From Psychrobacillus sp042945595 (GTDB taxonomy: Bacteria; Bacillota; Bacilli; Bacillales_A; Planococcaceae): a stretch of 64,000 nucleotides of DNA. A program made the translations under genes and the position numbers. The notes below the pieces were generated by a model. That model was not told where the DNA came from. It was given only the letters and a program-made list of their open reading frames with translations, and ran no database searches. Shown here piece after piece: positions 8,335 through 16,156 of this stretch (positions within the stretch are counted from its first letter, which is position 1; the number at the start of each line of letters is the position of its first letter). The stretch covers positions 2,604,001-2,668,000 of the forward strand of contig NZ_CP168493.1 of NCBI RefSeq assembly GCF_042945595.1, read 5' to 3'.

Positions 8335-9743
8335 TAGATGTCACCTGCTTTTGTATTTTTTCCCGCTAGTTCGACGATTGCGTCCGCATAAATTGCAGTA
8401 GCTTTGACTAAATCATCAATATCTACATATTCATCTACTTGGTGTGCTACATCTTTTCTCCCTGGAAAGAGCATTCCAAATGCAACGCCTTTTTTTAGAA
8501 CACGTGCATACGTACCTCCACCAATGGATAACAATTTCGCTTCTTCTCCCGTTTGTCTCTCATATACTTTTTGTAATGATTTTATAAGTATATCTTCTTT
8601 ATCGACAAAATGAGGCTTAGAATTAGAGCCAAGATCAAGCGTAATCCCTGTATTTCGAAGAATCTCTCTACATGCACTCAGCTTTTCTTCAAATGGGTAA
8701 CTTACCGAATAACGCATACTAACTTGGGTGCAAGACCCTTGTGTTGGGGCATAATGAATGACACCAGCATTTAATGTAGTATCTCCAGAAACTTCATCTG
8801 TAAAGTTTAAAGATAAAGCATGTCCTCTACTTTCATCTCCAAATGATGTTACTAAAAACTCTACAAAAGCTTTGGAATGAGGAGTTAAGCTAATAGTTTT
8901 CAAAAATTTTGCTAATAAGATTCCTGCATTTACACCATCATTTGGCTCCATTGCATGCGCCGATTTCCCATGTACTAATACTTTCAACATAGATCCTTCT
9001 TGAACTACTTCTCCAGTAATGTTATGTTCACGTGCAAATTCATTAAACTTCTCTTTAATGGAATGTAATCCTCCGAAAATAAGTGCAAATGCTTCTTCAG
9101 GAACCATATTGGTTCGTTTCCCCGCCTGGAAAAATTGAATAGTTTCCGTATCAGATGAGCCTGTTTGTGTAAAAATCAAAGTGGCGATGCCTTTTTCAGC
9201 GTTTATAATTGGAAAGTCAGCATCAGGTGCAAAACCAATTTGAGGCATTTGTTCTTTTTGAAAATAGCGATCTACACAGCGAAATCCACTTTCCTCATCC
9301 GTCCCAATAATTAGTCGTACTTTTTTAGAAAGTTCAATACCTGCTTCTTTTACTAATTTCATCGCCATCCAAGCTGCAATGGTTGGTCCTTTATCATCAA
9401 TAGCCCCTCGCCCGTATACTCTATCATTTGCTACAACACCTTCAAATGGAGGATAAGTCCAGCCTTTCCCCTCTGGTACCACGTCCACATGACACAGAAT
9501 TCCGAGAATTTCTTCCCCTTCTCCCATTTCAATATGTCCCGCCATATTATCTATATTCTTTGTTATAAGCCCTGAATTTTCACCTTCGCTCAACATATGA
9601 AGTAGTGCTTCAAGGGGTTTTGGTCCAAAAGGCATTTCTTCCGTAACAGTTGTTTCATCAAGCACACTAGGAATTTGAATCAATCTTTGTAGTTCTGCTA
9701 CAATTTCCAGTCTTTTTTGTTTAGCTAATTCTAACCAGTTCAT
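8334..9743 (-). CDS. pepV: Dipeptidase PepV (M20 family)
   Basis: A 469-residue M20 metallopeptidase that cleaves dipeptides in the cytoplasm. Zinc-site motifs are visible: LCHVDVVPEGKGW near 83-95, GRGAIDDKGPT near 110-120 with the bridging aspartate, GTDEESGF near 147-154 with the catalytic glutamates, DADFP near 175, and a late histidine in KDVAHQVDE. Length fits PepV rather than shorter DapE-like enzymes. It heads a tightly overlapping group with dat and thpR. Confidence 0.93.
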   Translation of the reverse strand: MNWLELAKQKRLEIVAELQRLIQIPSVLDETTVTEEMPFGPKPLEALLHMLSEGENSGLITKNIDNMAGHIEMGEGEEILGILCHVDVVPEGKGWTYPPFEGVVANDRVYGRGAIDDKGPTIAAWMAMKLVKEAGIELSKKVRLIIGTDEESGFRCVDRYFQKEQMPQIGFAPDADFPIINAEKGIATLIFTQTGSSDTETIQFFQAGKRTNMVPEEAFALIFGGLHSIKEKFNEFAREHNITGEVVQEGSMLKVLVHGKSAHAMEPNDGVNAGILLAKFLKTISLTPHSKAFVEFLVTSFGDESRGHALSLNFTDEVSGDTTLNAGVIHYAPTQGSCTQVSMRYSVSYPFEEKLSACREILRNTGITLDLGSNSKPHFVDKEDILIKSLQKVYERQTGEEAKLLSIGGGTYARVLKKGVAFGMLFPGRKDVAHQVDEYVDIDDLVKATAIYADAIVELAGKNTKAGDI

Positions 9744-10071
9744 TGTTAATTCCTCCTACCCTATTCGTATAACGCTATTTTACACTTTTTTTCAGCTTAT
9801 CACACAAAAAGAAGGTATTTTCAGACTTCTATTTTTGCTTAGTAAAGAAGTCTATCCTATTCATTTCACGGAAACATATATAAAGTTTTTGTAAATAAAC
9901 TGTTTTTTTATAGAAATTTTATCGTTAATCTACTATAATTAAATTGTCAGATAACAAATTACTGACTACCAATATAGTAAAGGGGCTGTAAATTGCAATT
10001 ACTTAGTTGCTTTTCACCCAAGTCGTCCGCTAGTCTTGCCACGAGATATGAAGATGAAGGAGTGGTTACTT
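9744..10071. other. Intergenic region between pepV and ytzE
   Basis: A 328-base AT-rich gap between divergent genes. It must carry promoters for both. A TATAAT hexamer near 9934 (CTACTATAATTA) could be a -10 box toward ytzE, but no good -35 stands at the right distance. I see no gene or repeat in it. Confidence 0.4.
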
Positions 10072-10293
10072 TTGAAACCTACTACTGATCGGATGCTCAA
10101 TCGAATTAAAGATATGTATATGTTCATCCTTGATCACGGAACTGTTACAACTCAAGATTTAGTCGATGAATTTGGCATCACTCCTCGCACAATTCAACGA
10201 GATTTGAATGTACTTGCGTTTAATGACCTAGTCATTAGCCCAACACGAGGCAAATGGACCACGACGAATAAACGCGTTAATATGACATCTTAG
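10072..10293 (+). CDS. ytzE: DeoR-type helix-turn-helix regulator (YtzE-like)
   Basis: I choose the TTG at 10072, since GAAGGAG lies about 8 bases upstream and the product then begins MKPTTDRMLNRIK, like YtzE. The 73-residue protein is essentially one winged helix-turn-helix: GTVTTQDLVDEFGITPRTIQRDLNVLAFNDLV is the DeoR pattern (quoted here in shortened form by its ends GTVTTQ and NDLV). It has no effector domain, so it is a stand-alone DNA-binding protein. Its targets are unknown. Confidence 0.8.
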   Translation: MKPTTDRMLNRIKDMYMFILDHGTVTTQDLVDEFGITPRTIQRDLNVLAFNDLVISPTRGKWTTTNKRVNMTS

Positions 10294-10306
10294 ACGTTTC
10301 ATAATA

Positions 10307-10357
10307 GGAAGAAGCTGTCCAATAAGTCGCAATGTGACTTATTGAACAGCTTCTTCT
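10307..10357. terminator. Strong bidirectional terminator
   Basis: Long inverted repeat: GAAGAAGCTGT and ACAGCTTCTTC flank a second matching pair CAATAAGTC/GACTTATTG. It separates the convergent ytzE-like and rsuA genes. Confidence 0.85.
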
Positions 10358-10360
10358 ACT

Positions 10361-11062
10361 CTAAAGACTTTCTAATTCTTCTTCCGTTAATTCTCTATAA
10401 GTACCTTCAGCTAATGATTCATCTAACTTTAATGCCCCCATAGACAACCTTTTTAAATAAACTACTTTTTTCCCTACGGATTCGAACATTCTTTTCACTT
10501 GGTGAAACTTGCCTTCCGTAATCGATAATTCAATTTCAGAAATAGACCCGTTACTTAAAATATTTAATATTCCTGGCTTCGTTTTGTAGCCATCATCAAG
10601 CGTTACGCCATCTGCAAACGCTTGAATATCAGATTCATCTACTAAGCCTTCTACTTTTGCAAAGTATACTTTTGGTACATCTTTATTTGGAGACAAGAGA
10701 CGATGCGTTAAAGCACCATCATTTGTTAATAAAAGTAATCCAACAGTATCCTTATCTAGTCTCCCTACAGGATAGGGTTCAAAATGATGTACATCCACAT
10801 CCAATAAATCAATTACTGTTCGATCTCTCGAATCCTCTGTTGCAGATACAACACCAGCTGGTTTATTTAGCATTAAATAAATAAATTCTTTGTACTTAAC
10901 TATTTCCCCATATACAGAAACTTGATCAGTAGTTTCTTTTATATGCATCGAACTGTCTTTTACAACGACTTCATTTACTTGAATTGCTTTAGACTTAACT
11001 AATATCTTCACTTCTCTTCTCGTTCCAAATCCCGTATGTGCTAGAAATTTATCTAATCGCAT
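10361..11062 (-). CDS. rsuA: 16S rRNA pseudouridine synthase (RsuA family, YtzG-like)
   Basis: A 233-residue RsuA/RluB-type pseudouridine synthase. An S4 RNA-binding domain occupies the first 60 residues (MRLDKFLAHTGFGTRREVK). The catalytic motif GRLDKDTVGLLLLTNDG is near 99-115, with the aspartate of RLD as nucleophile. A C-terminal KFHQVKRMFE is also typical. It probably modifies small-subunit rRNA. It starts 9 bases after the flippase gene, so the two are co-transcribed. Confidence 0.88.
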   Translation of the reverse strand: MRLDKFLAHTGFGTRREVKILVKSKAIQVNEVVVKDSSMHIKETTDQVSVYGEIVKYKEFIYLMLNKPAGVVSATEDSRDRTVIDLLDVDVHHFEPYPVGRLDKDTVGLLLLTNDGALTHRLLSPNKDVPKVYFAKVEGLVDESDIQAFADGVTLDDGYKTKPGILNILSNGSISEIELSITEGKFHQVKRMFESVGKKVVYLKRLSMGALKLDESLAEGTYRELTEEELESL

Positions 11063-11071
11063 TTCATTCTC

Positions 11072-12688
11072 CTAAAAACCAAATTTTTTCGTAAAACGTG
11101 TAATCTTTTCTCCAAAGAGCTTTTGTGCAAGACCCAGTCTAAGCGTTACATAGCCATAAAAAGCTGCACCAATTGAAGCTGTAACGAAAATTACTAGTAA
11201 TGCACCAAACTTACTGTCTACCGTAAATAGATGCTCTATTCCCCATTTACAAACGAAGACAAGACTTAGCATAGCTGCGTTAACGATTACAATTAGTAAA
11301 ATTCTCCGTATAACCATACTAGATTTATATTGTAAAGTTTTTGTAATAGCAACCATATTCAATGCAATCGCTACAAAGTAACCAATAGAAGTAGCTAAAA
11401 TGGCACCATCAGTTTCAAATGCTTTAATAAGTGGAGTATTAAGCACGAGTTTCGTTAAAATACCGATTAATAAGTTTAAAATGATCAGTTTTTGACGATC
11501 AATTCCTTGTAAAATGGAAGTCGTTACAGGATAAAGTGCAAATAATATGGCAACCGGTGCGTAATGTGCCAATACTGTTGAACCTACATCACTTTGCTCG
11601 TAAAACAAATGATAAAATTCATTGGATAATACGGCAATTCCTAATGCAGCTGGTATTGTTAAAAACAATAATATTTGAAATGCTTGATCTAATGATTTTC
11701 GTACTTGAACAAAGTCTTGTTTTGCATAGTAACTCGTGATAAATGGAATTAATGCCATCGAGAACCCAGTCGCTAGCATAACCGGTATCATTACAAGCTT
11801 TTGAGTCGTAAGATTTAACATCCCTAACAGCACGCCTGATTCTTTTCCGCTTATTCCAATCTGCGCCATAGCGTTGTTAAACGTAATCATATCCACAAAT
11901 TGGAATAAGGGATTAATGACACCTACCAATGCAAAAGGAACGGTATATATTAAAATTTCCTTATATATATTTTTCAAAGATACATTAGAAGTTGTATTTC
12001 CACTTCCCTCAAGTAGCTCATTAAATTCTGGTTTCAACTTTCTCCAATACCAATATAAAACAAACATACTTGCAATAGCCCCAATAAACGCGGCGAAAAC
12101 AGCAAAAGAAACAGCAGTGTTTTCTGTGCCTTTAAACACTTTCATCACTAGAAATGCTCCGGCTAAAACAAAAATCACACGGACAATCTGCTCGATCAAC
12201 TGGGAGACAGCAGTCGGTGTCATATGTTGATACCCTTGGAAAAACCCTCTAATTAAGCTCATCACTGGAACGACAATTACTGCAAAACTCACATATTGAA
12301 TAACAGTTGCTACATTGTGAACTGTTACAAATGCATCATTATCTTTAATAACTAAGCTTGCGATAGGTTCTGCTAATGTGTACAAAATAATAAATCCTAA
12401 CACACCTGTTATCGTCATTATTACCATACTTGATTTCACTAGTTTTCTACCTGTCGCATAGTCACCAAGCGTATTATATTTCGCTACAAACTTAGAAACA
12501 GCTACTGGCATACCAGAGACTGCTACTGCTAGCATGATAGAATAAGGTACATATGCATATTGATACAGACCGATATACTCTTCTCCAATTAGTTGATAAA
12601 AAGGAATAATGTAAAGCACACCTAGAATTCTAGATAATAAGAGCCCAATCGTTAAAATCATTGTCCCTTTTAATAAATTTGATGACAT
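11072..12688 (-). CDS. ytgP: MATE-like polysaccharide/lipid flippase (YtgP-like)
   Basis: A 538-residue integral membrane protein with about 14 hydrophobic segments. It belongs to the MVF/MATE/PST flippase group; YtgP-type proteins carry lipid II-like or other polyprenyl-linked precursors across the membrane, overlapping with MurJ/Amj function. N-terminal MILTIGLLLSRILGVLYIIP and the segment GFFQGYQHMTPTAVSQLIEQ are characteristic. The precise cargo is inferred from the family. It faces away from the ytfP-like gene across a 100-bp gap. Confidence 0.85.
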   Translation of the reverse strand: MSSNLLKGTMILTIGLLLSRILGVLYIIPFYQLIGEEYIGLYQYAYVPYSIMLAVAVSGMPVAVSKFVAKYNTLGDYATGRKLVKSSMVIMTITGVLGFIILYTLAEPIASLVIKDNDAFVTVHNVATVIQYVSFAVIVVPVMSLIRGFFQGYQHMTPTAVSQLIEQIVRVIFVLAGAFLVMKVFKGTENTAVSFAVFAAFIGAIASMFVLYWYWRKLKPEFNELLEGSGNTTSNVSLKNIYKEILIYTVPFALVGVINPLFQFVDMITFNNAMAQIGISGKESGVLLGMLNLTTQKLVMIPVMLATGFSMALIPFITSYYAKQDFVQVRKSLDQAFQILLFLTIPAALGIAVLSNEFYHLFYEQSDVGSTVLAHYAPVAILFALYPVTTSILQGIDRQKLIILNLLIGILTKLVLNTPLIKAFETDGAILATSIGYFVAIALNMVAITKTLQYKSSMVIRRILLIVIVNAAMLSLVFVCKWGIEHLFTVDSKFGALLVIFVTASIGAAFYGYVTLRLGLAQKLFGEKITRFTKKFGF

Positions 12689-12792
12689 AAAACCCGCCCA
12701 ATCATATATTTTGTCTACACTACAGTTTACATCTGTCGAAAGAAAACCACAATCATGTATAATAAAGAAAAAAGGGAAAGTGTGAACTTATT

Positions 12793-14058
12793 ATGTATGA
12801 CGTAATTATAGTAGGCGGGGGTCCTTCGGGATTAATGGCCGCTGCAGCTGCAGGAGCTGAAAACAAGACAGTATTGTTAATTGAAAAAGGTGCTAAGCTC
12901 GGGAAAAAACTTGCAATCTCTGGTGGAGGTCGTTGCAATGTAACTAACAGACTCCCTCAGGAAGAAATCGTAAAAAACATTCCTGGTAACGGACGATTTC
13001 TTTTCAGTCCGTTTTCCGTTTTTAATAATGAAGATATTATCGGGTTTTTCGAAAACCTTGGAGTAGCATTAAAAGAAGAAGATCATGGAAGAATGTTCCC
13101 TGTTTCCAATAAAGCAATGGATGTAGTAAATGCCTTACTGGATGAGTTAAAGAGACTCCATGTGGAAATAAAGTTGAATTCCCCAGTAGCTAAATTATTG
13201 ATGAATGATGAAAAGATTATTGGTGTCCGACTTGCAACTGGTGAAGAAATTGTTGCTGGTGCAGTAGTCATTGCAGTTGGAGGGAAAGCAGTTCCTCAAA
13301 CCGGATCCACAGGGGACGGATATCCTTGGGCTGAAAAAGCCGGACATACCGTTACCGATCTTTATCCAACAGAGGTTCCTTTATTATCCAATGAACCTTT
13401 TATTAAATCGAAAGAACTGCAAGGGCTAGCCCTTAGAGATGTTGCCGTTTCTGTTTTAAATAAAAAAGGAAAAGCAATCATTACCCATCAAATGGACATG
13501 CTATTTACTCATTTCGGGCTAAGTGGTCCAGCCATTTTACGCTGTAGCCAATTCGTCGTGAAAGAACAAAAGAAAAACGGCGGACAGCTTGTACAGGTTC
13601 GTATAGATAGTTTACCAGAACTAAATCAAGAGGAGACTTTCCAGGCCCTTCTCTCTTCTATTAAGGAAGATCCGAAAAAAGCAGTTAAAAATGTGTGGAA
13701 AGGTATGGTTCCGGAAAGATGGTTGTTGTTTTTACTTCAACATGCAGAAATCCAAGAAAGCGAAGATGGACAAAATCTATCACACGAAAAAATTAGAGCT
13801 TTAGCACATTTATTGAAACAATTTAGCGTTAATGTTTACGGAACACAGCCACTAGACAAAGCTTTTGTAACAGGCGGAGGCGTGTCCATAAAAGAAATAG
13901 AACCAAAAACAATGGCATCCAAGAAAAAAGAAGGACTATATTTTTGTGGAGAAGTATTAGATATACATGGATATACAGGCGGCTATAATATTACCTCCGC
14001 ACTTGTAACCGGTAAAATTGCAGGAATGAGTGCGGCATTATTCACAAGTATTGAGTAA
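12793..14058 (+). CDS. ytfP: FAD/NAD(P)-dependent oxidoreductase, HI0933 family (YtfP-like)
   Basis: A 421-residue flavoprotein. The N-terminal dinucleotide-binding loop is VGGGPSGLMAAAAA at residues 7-20, followed by SGGGRCNVTN near 43-52, a hallmark of the HI0933/BaiN-like family. The C-terminal part has FVTGGGV and DIHGYTGGYNITSA, which complete the FAD site. The substrate is not established for this family in Bacillus. A TATAAT hexamer lies about 30 bases upstream. Confidence 0.85.
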   Translation: MYDVIIVGGGPSGLMAAAAAGAENKTVLLIEKGAKLGKKLAISGGGRCNVTNRLPQEEIVKNIPGNGRFLFSPFSVFNNEDIIGFFENLGVALKEEDHGRMFPVSNKAMDVVNALLDELKRLHVEIKLNSPVAKLLMNDEKIIGVRLATGEEIVAGAVVIAVGGKAVPQTGSTGDGYPWAEKAGHTVTDLYPTEVPLLSNEPFIKSKELQGLALRDVAVSVLNKKGKAIITHQMDMLFTHFGLSGPAILRCSQFVVKEQKKNGGQLVQVRIDSLPELNQEETFQALLSSIKEDPKKAVKNVWKGMVPERWLLFLLQHAEIQESEDGQNLSHEKIRALAHLLKQFSVNVYGTQPLDKAFVTGGGVSIKEIEPKTMASKKKEGLYFCGEVLDIHGYTGGYNITSALVTGKIAGMSAALFTSIE

Positions 14059-14086
14059 GAATTGAACGAAATTTTCAACAAAAAAA

Positions 14087-14130
14087 AGAAACCATTTTGA
14101 AAAATCTTTGTTCAAAATGGTTTCTTTTTT
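14087..14130. terminator. Terminator after ytfP-like gene
   Basis: AAACCATTTTGA and TCAAAATGGTTT form a 12-bp stem followed by T6 on the plus strand; the A-rich left flank also suits the minus strand. Confidence 0.85.
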
Positions 14131-14167
14131 ATCATTAAACTTACTGTGTATTTTCACATCGAATATA

Positions 14168-14764
14168 CTAATCATTTAATCCCTTACCATCCAGAATTTG
14201 CTGCATATATTTTTCAACTCTTGACTCCCGTGTTTTGGATTGTTTGGGTTGAGAGAAATGAAGTATGTATGCTCTTTGTCGACCCGGTGTCAATGCTTCA
14301 AAAGCAGTTTTTAATTCTGGAATATCATCGAATTTATTTTGAAGTTCTACAGGAATTTTGTATTCTGTATTCTTTTTAAAATTCACTTCCAAACCGGCTT
14401 TTTCAACTTCAATTGCTTCATATATATAGGCTTTCAAGATGTCTTCCATTTCAACTATTTCTTGAACATTGGTGAACCGAATCTGGCGCGCTGCCTGTAC
14501 ATTCTCCGTTTGTTGAATTAGAATTCCATGTGCATCCTTTAACAAGACTCCCTTATTAAACAAAATTGCACAATATTCTTTAAATCCATGTATCAAAACG
14601 ATGTTTTTTTTCTCAAACGTGTAACAAGGATGCATCCACTTAAATTCTTCGGTCAGCTCACAGTCAAGAACGATATTTCTCAACTGCTCATATTCTTCCT
14701 TCCACTTTTTAGCTTTGCTTAAAAATTCATCAACTTTAGGATTCGTTTTACTATTCGCCATCAA
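14168..14764 (-). CDS. YdeI/OmdA-type DUF1801 protein
   Basis: A 198-residue cytoplasmic protein resembling the YdeI (DUF1801 plus OmpD-associated) family. The N-terminal part (KWKEEYEQLRNIVLDCEL, then WMHPCYTFEKKNI) is the DUF1801 domain. The C-terminal part has TPGRQRAYILHFSQPKQSKTRE with the shortened form ending in SRVEKYMQQI, the OmdA-like tail rich in basic residues. Function in the cell is not known. The neighbours are unrelated genes and a relic region. Confidence 0.75.
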   Translation of the reverse strand: MMANSKTNPKVDEFLSKAKKWKEEYEQLRNIVLDCELTEEFKWMHPCYTFEKKNIVLIHGFKEYCAILFNKGVLLKDAHGILIQQTENVQAARQIRFTNVQEIVEMEDILKAYIYEAIEVEKAGLEVNFKKNTEYKIPVELQNKFDDIPELKTAFEALTPGRQRAYILHFSQPKQSKTRESRVEKYMQQILDGKGLND

Positions 14765-14946
14765 GGAACACCCCTCTTCAATTTTTCGATCGGCTTACAG
14801 TCAAAAATGATCATACTGTCACTTTTTGCTTTATTTTAATATTCATCAACCTTGAATCAAGGTTCCCGATTTATAATAGGACTTTAATTGGCGTCGTGTC
14901 AAGCGGACCCGGCTTTGATACACAAGCACAAGCTCAATCTAAAACA

Positions 14947-15066
14947 TTAAATGCTTTTCAAAAGTTGTTGTAATGCATTTTCCATAATTCCTTCAACAAG
15001 TTCTGAAGACTTTATTTTATCAATCATTTTATCCATGCAATTTTTTCTTTCCTCTTGATTATACAA
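14947..15066 (-). pseudogene. Short ORF with strong ribosome site, possible truncated nucleotidyltransferase
   Basis: A 39-codon frame begins with TTG at 15066, placed 9 bases after AAAGGAGG, a very strong ribosome site. The peptide starts MYNQEERKNCMDKMIDKIKS and continues with SSELVEGIM. The pattern resembles the first 30 residues of stand-alone nucleotidyltransferases (just before their GSxA motif) but then stops. I read it as a gene remnant; it could instead be a real small protein. The rest of 14765-15116 holds no other gene I can support. Confidence 0.4.
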
Positions 15067-15116
15067 ATCCCATCTCCTCCTTTGCTCTCCTAATTCCCTT
15101 TAGAAAGCAGCACTTA

Positions 15117-15674
15117 TTAACTTTGAGCTATCGTAACAATTTCCCGAATAACAGACTGAACTTCATCCACGCTTTTGATTACAAATAAATAGCCCGCTTC
15201 GCCTTCCATTGGCGCCACCACATCACCTTTATTTGTCTCTTTCTGCTGCCTAGTAAGCACTTCGTCGAAAGATGAAACGGTCCTTAGTATCGTTGTACTA
15301 CTCTGGCCTTTCATAATCCGCTCTTTAAGAATATGTTCTGGAAGATCAAAATTCACAATAATGCTGGTAAATCCTTTGTTCTGATATTGTTCAAGCAGTT
15401 TCAAACGCCCTTTACGATTGCGATTTGAGTTGCAAAGAATGAGGTGGCAATTCGTCTCATTAATTGTATAATTCACAATGGTTTGTGTGAGAGCGTACTT
15501 GATCGTATTATGTCCTTGTTTTGGTAATAAAGTTTGGTAATAAGTTTGGAGGAATTCAGGATGGTTATCTTGATCGATCACAACCGAGTTGGACATTTCT
15601 TTTTCTAAAGCTTTCGCAAATGTAGTTTTACCGCTATGGGTTTTACCGACTGTCATAATTACTAACCTATTCAT
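15117..15674 (-). CDS. P-loop NTPase, kinase-like
   Basis: A 185-residue ATP-binding protein. Walker A is GKTHSGKTTFAKAL near 10-23. DQDNHPEF (34-41) is in the place where small kinases carry an acidic substrate or Walker B residue, and a lid-like LPEHILKERIMKGQSS follows near 110-125. The arrangement resembles gluconate/shikimate-type kinases or AAA_33 proteins that phosphorylate small molecules. The substrate is unknown. It lies alone between a relic zone and a dispersed repeat. Confidence 0.7.
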   Translation of the reverse strand: MNRLVIMTVGKTHSGKTTFAKALEKEMSNSVVIDQDNHPEFLQTYYQTLLPKQGHNTIKYALTQTIVNYTINETNCHLILCNSNRNRKGRLKLLEQYQNKGFTSIIVNFDLPEHILKERIMKGQSSTTILRTVSSFDEVLTRQQKETNKGDVVAPMEGEAGYLFVIKSVDEVQSVIREIVTIAQS

Positions 15675-16104
15675 GAACGCAACTCCATTCTAAAATGTAG
15701 ATTTAATCTTCCATCTCACTTTTATTCTATCAGACTACTTATTTGTTAAAGGTGAATATTCGAACTATTTTTTATTTAGTACTATAGTTAATTCCATAAA
15801 TAGCATTTAATTATTAAAACACGAACAATACTCAATTTGTTGATTGTAGCGACAGGCAGTGACTCCAGCGGGATGAGTGAGACAGCTGAGACATTACAAA
15901 CGACGCGAATGCGGCGCCCCCGCGGAAAGCGTCTGCCTACAGCGGAAATCATGCTGATTTATGAAGAGTATATTATACATATTCTCACATTCCACTTAAA
16001 TATTGTTCGTGTTTTATGCTCTAAATTTGAATTGTGAAATTGATTCACTTGAAATGTAAAATTAAAATAGCTAGATATTTTGAAAAAAAACGATAAGAAA
16101 TGAA
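15675..16104. other. Gap holding an R2 repeat
   Basis: The 480-base interval between the P-loop gene and leuS contains the R2 repeat (15839-15951), AT-rich flanks and the leuS terminator. No coding sequence is supported. Confidence 0.6.
15839..15951. repeat. GC-rich dispersed repeat, family R2
   Basis: Begins GTTGATTGTAGCGACAGGCA, contains GACTCCAGCGGGATGAGTGA and GACGCGAATGCGGCGC, and ends CGCGGAAAGCGTCTGCC followed by AGCGGAAATCA. The end block and the start block are nearly inverted copies. It shares these blocks with 73-149 and 62989-63161. Confidence 0.8.
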
Positions 16105-16150
16105 AAAAAGCTGCTTTGTCTCTCATGTCGAGAGACAAAGCAGCTTTTGT
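16105..16150 (-). terminator. leuS terminator
   Basis: AAGCTGCTTTGTCTCTC pairs with GAGAGACAAAGCAGCTT, a stem of about 17 bp with a short loop, directly after the leuS stop codon, followed by T-rich sequence on the minus strand. Confidence 0.85.
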
Positions 16151-16156
16151 TTTTCA

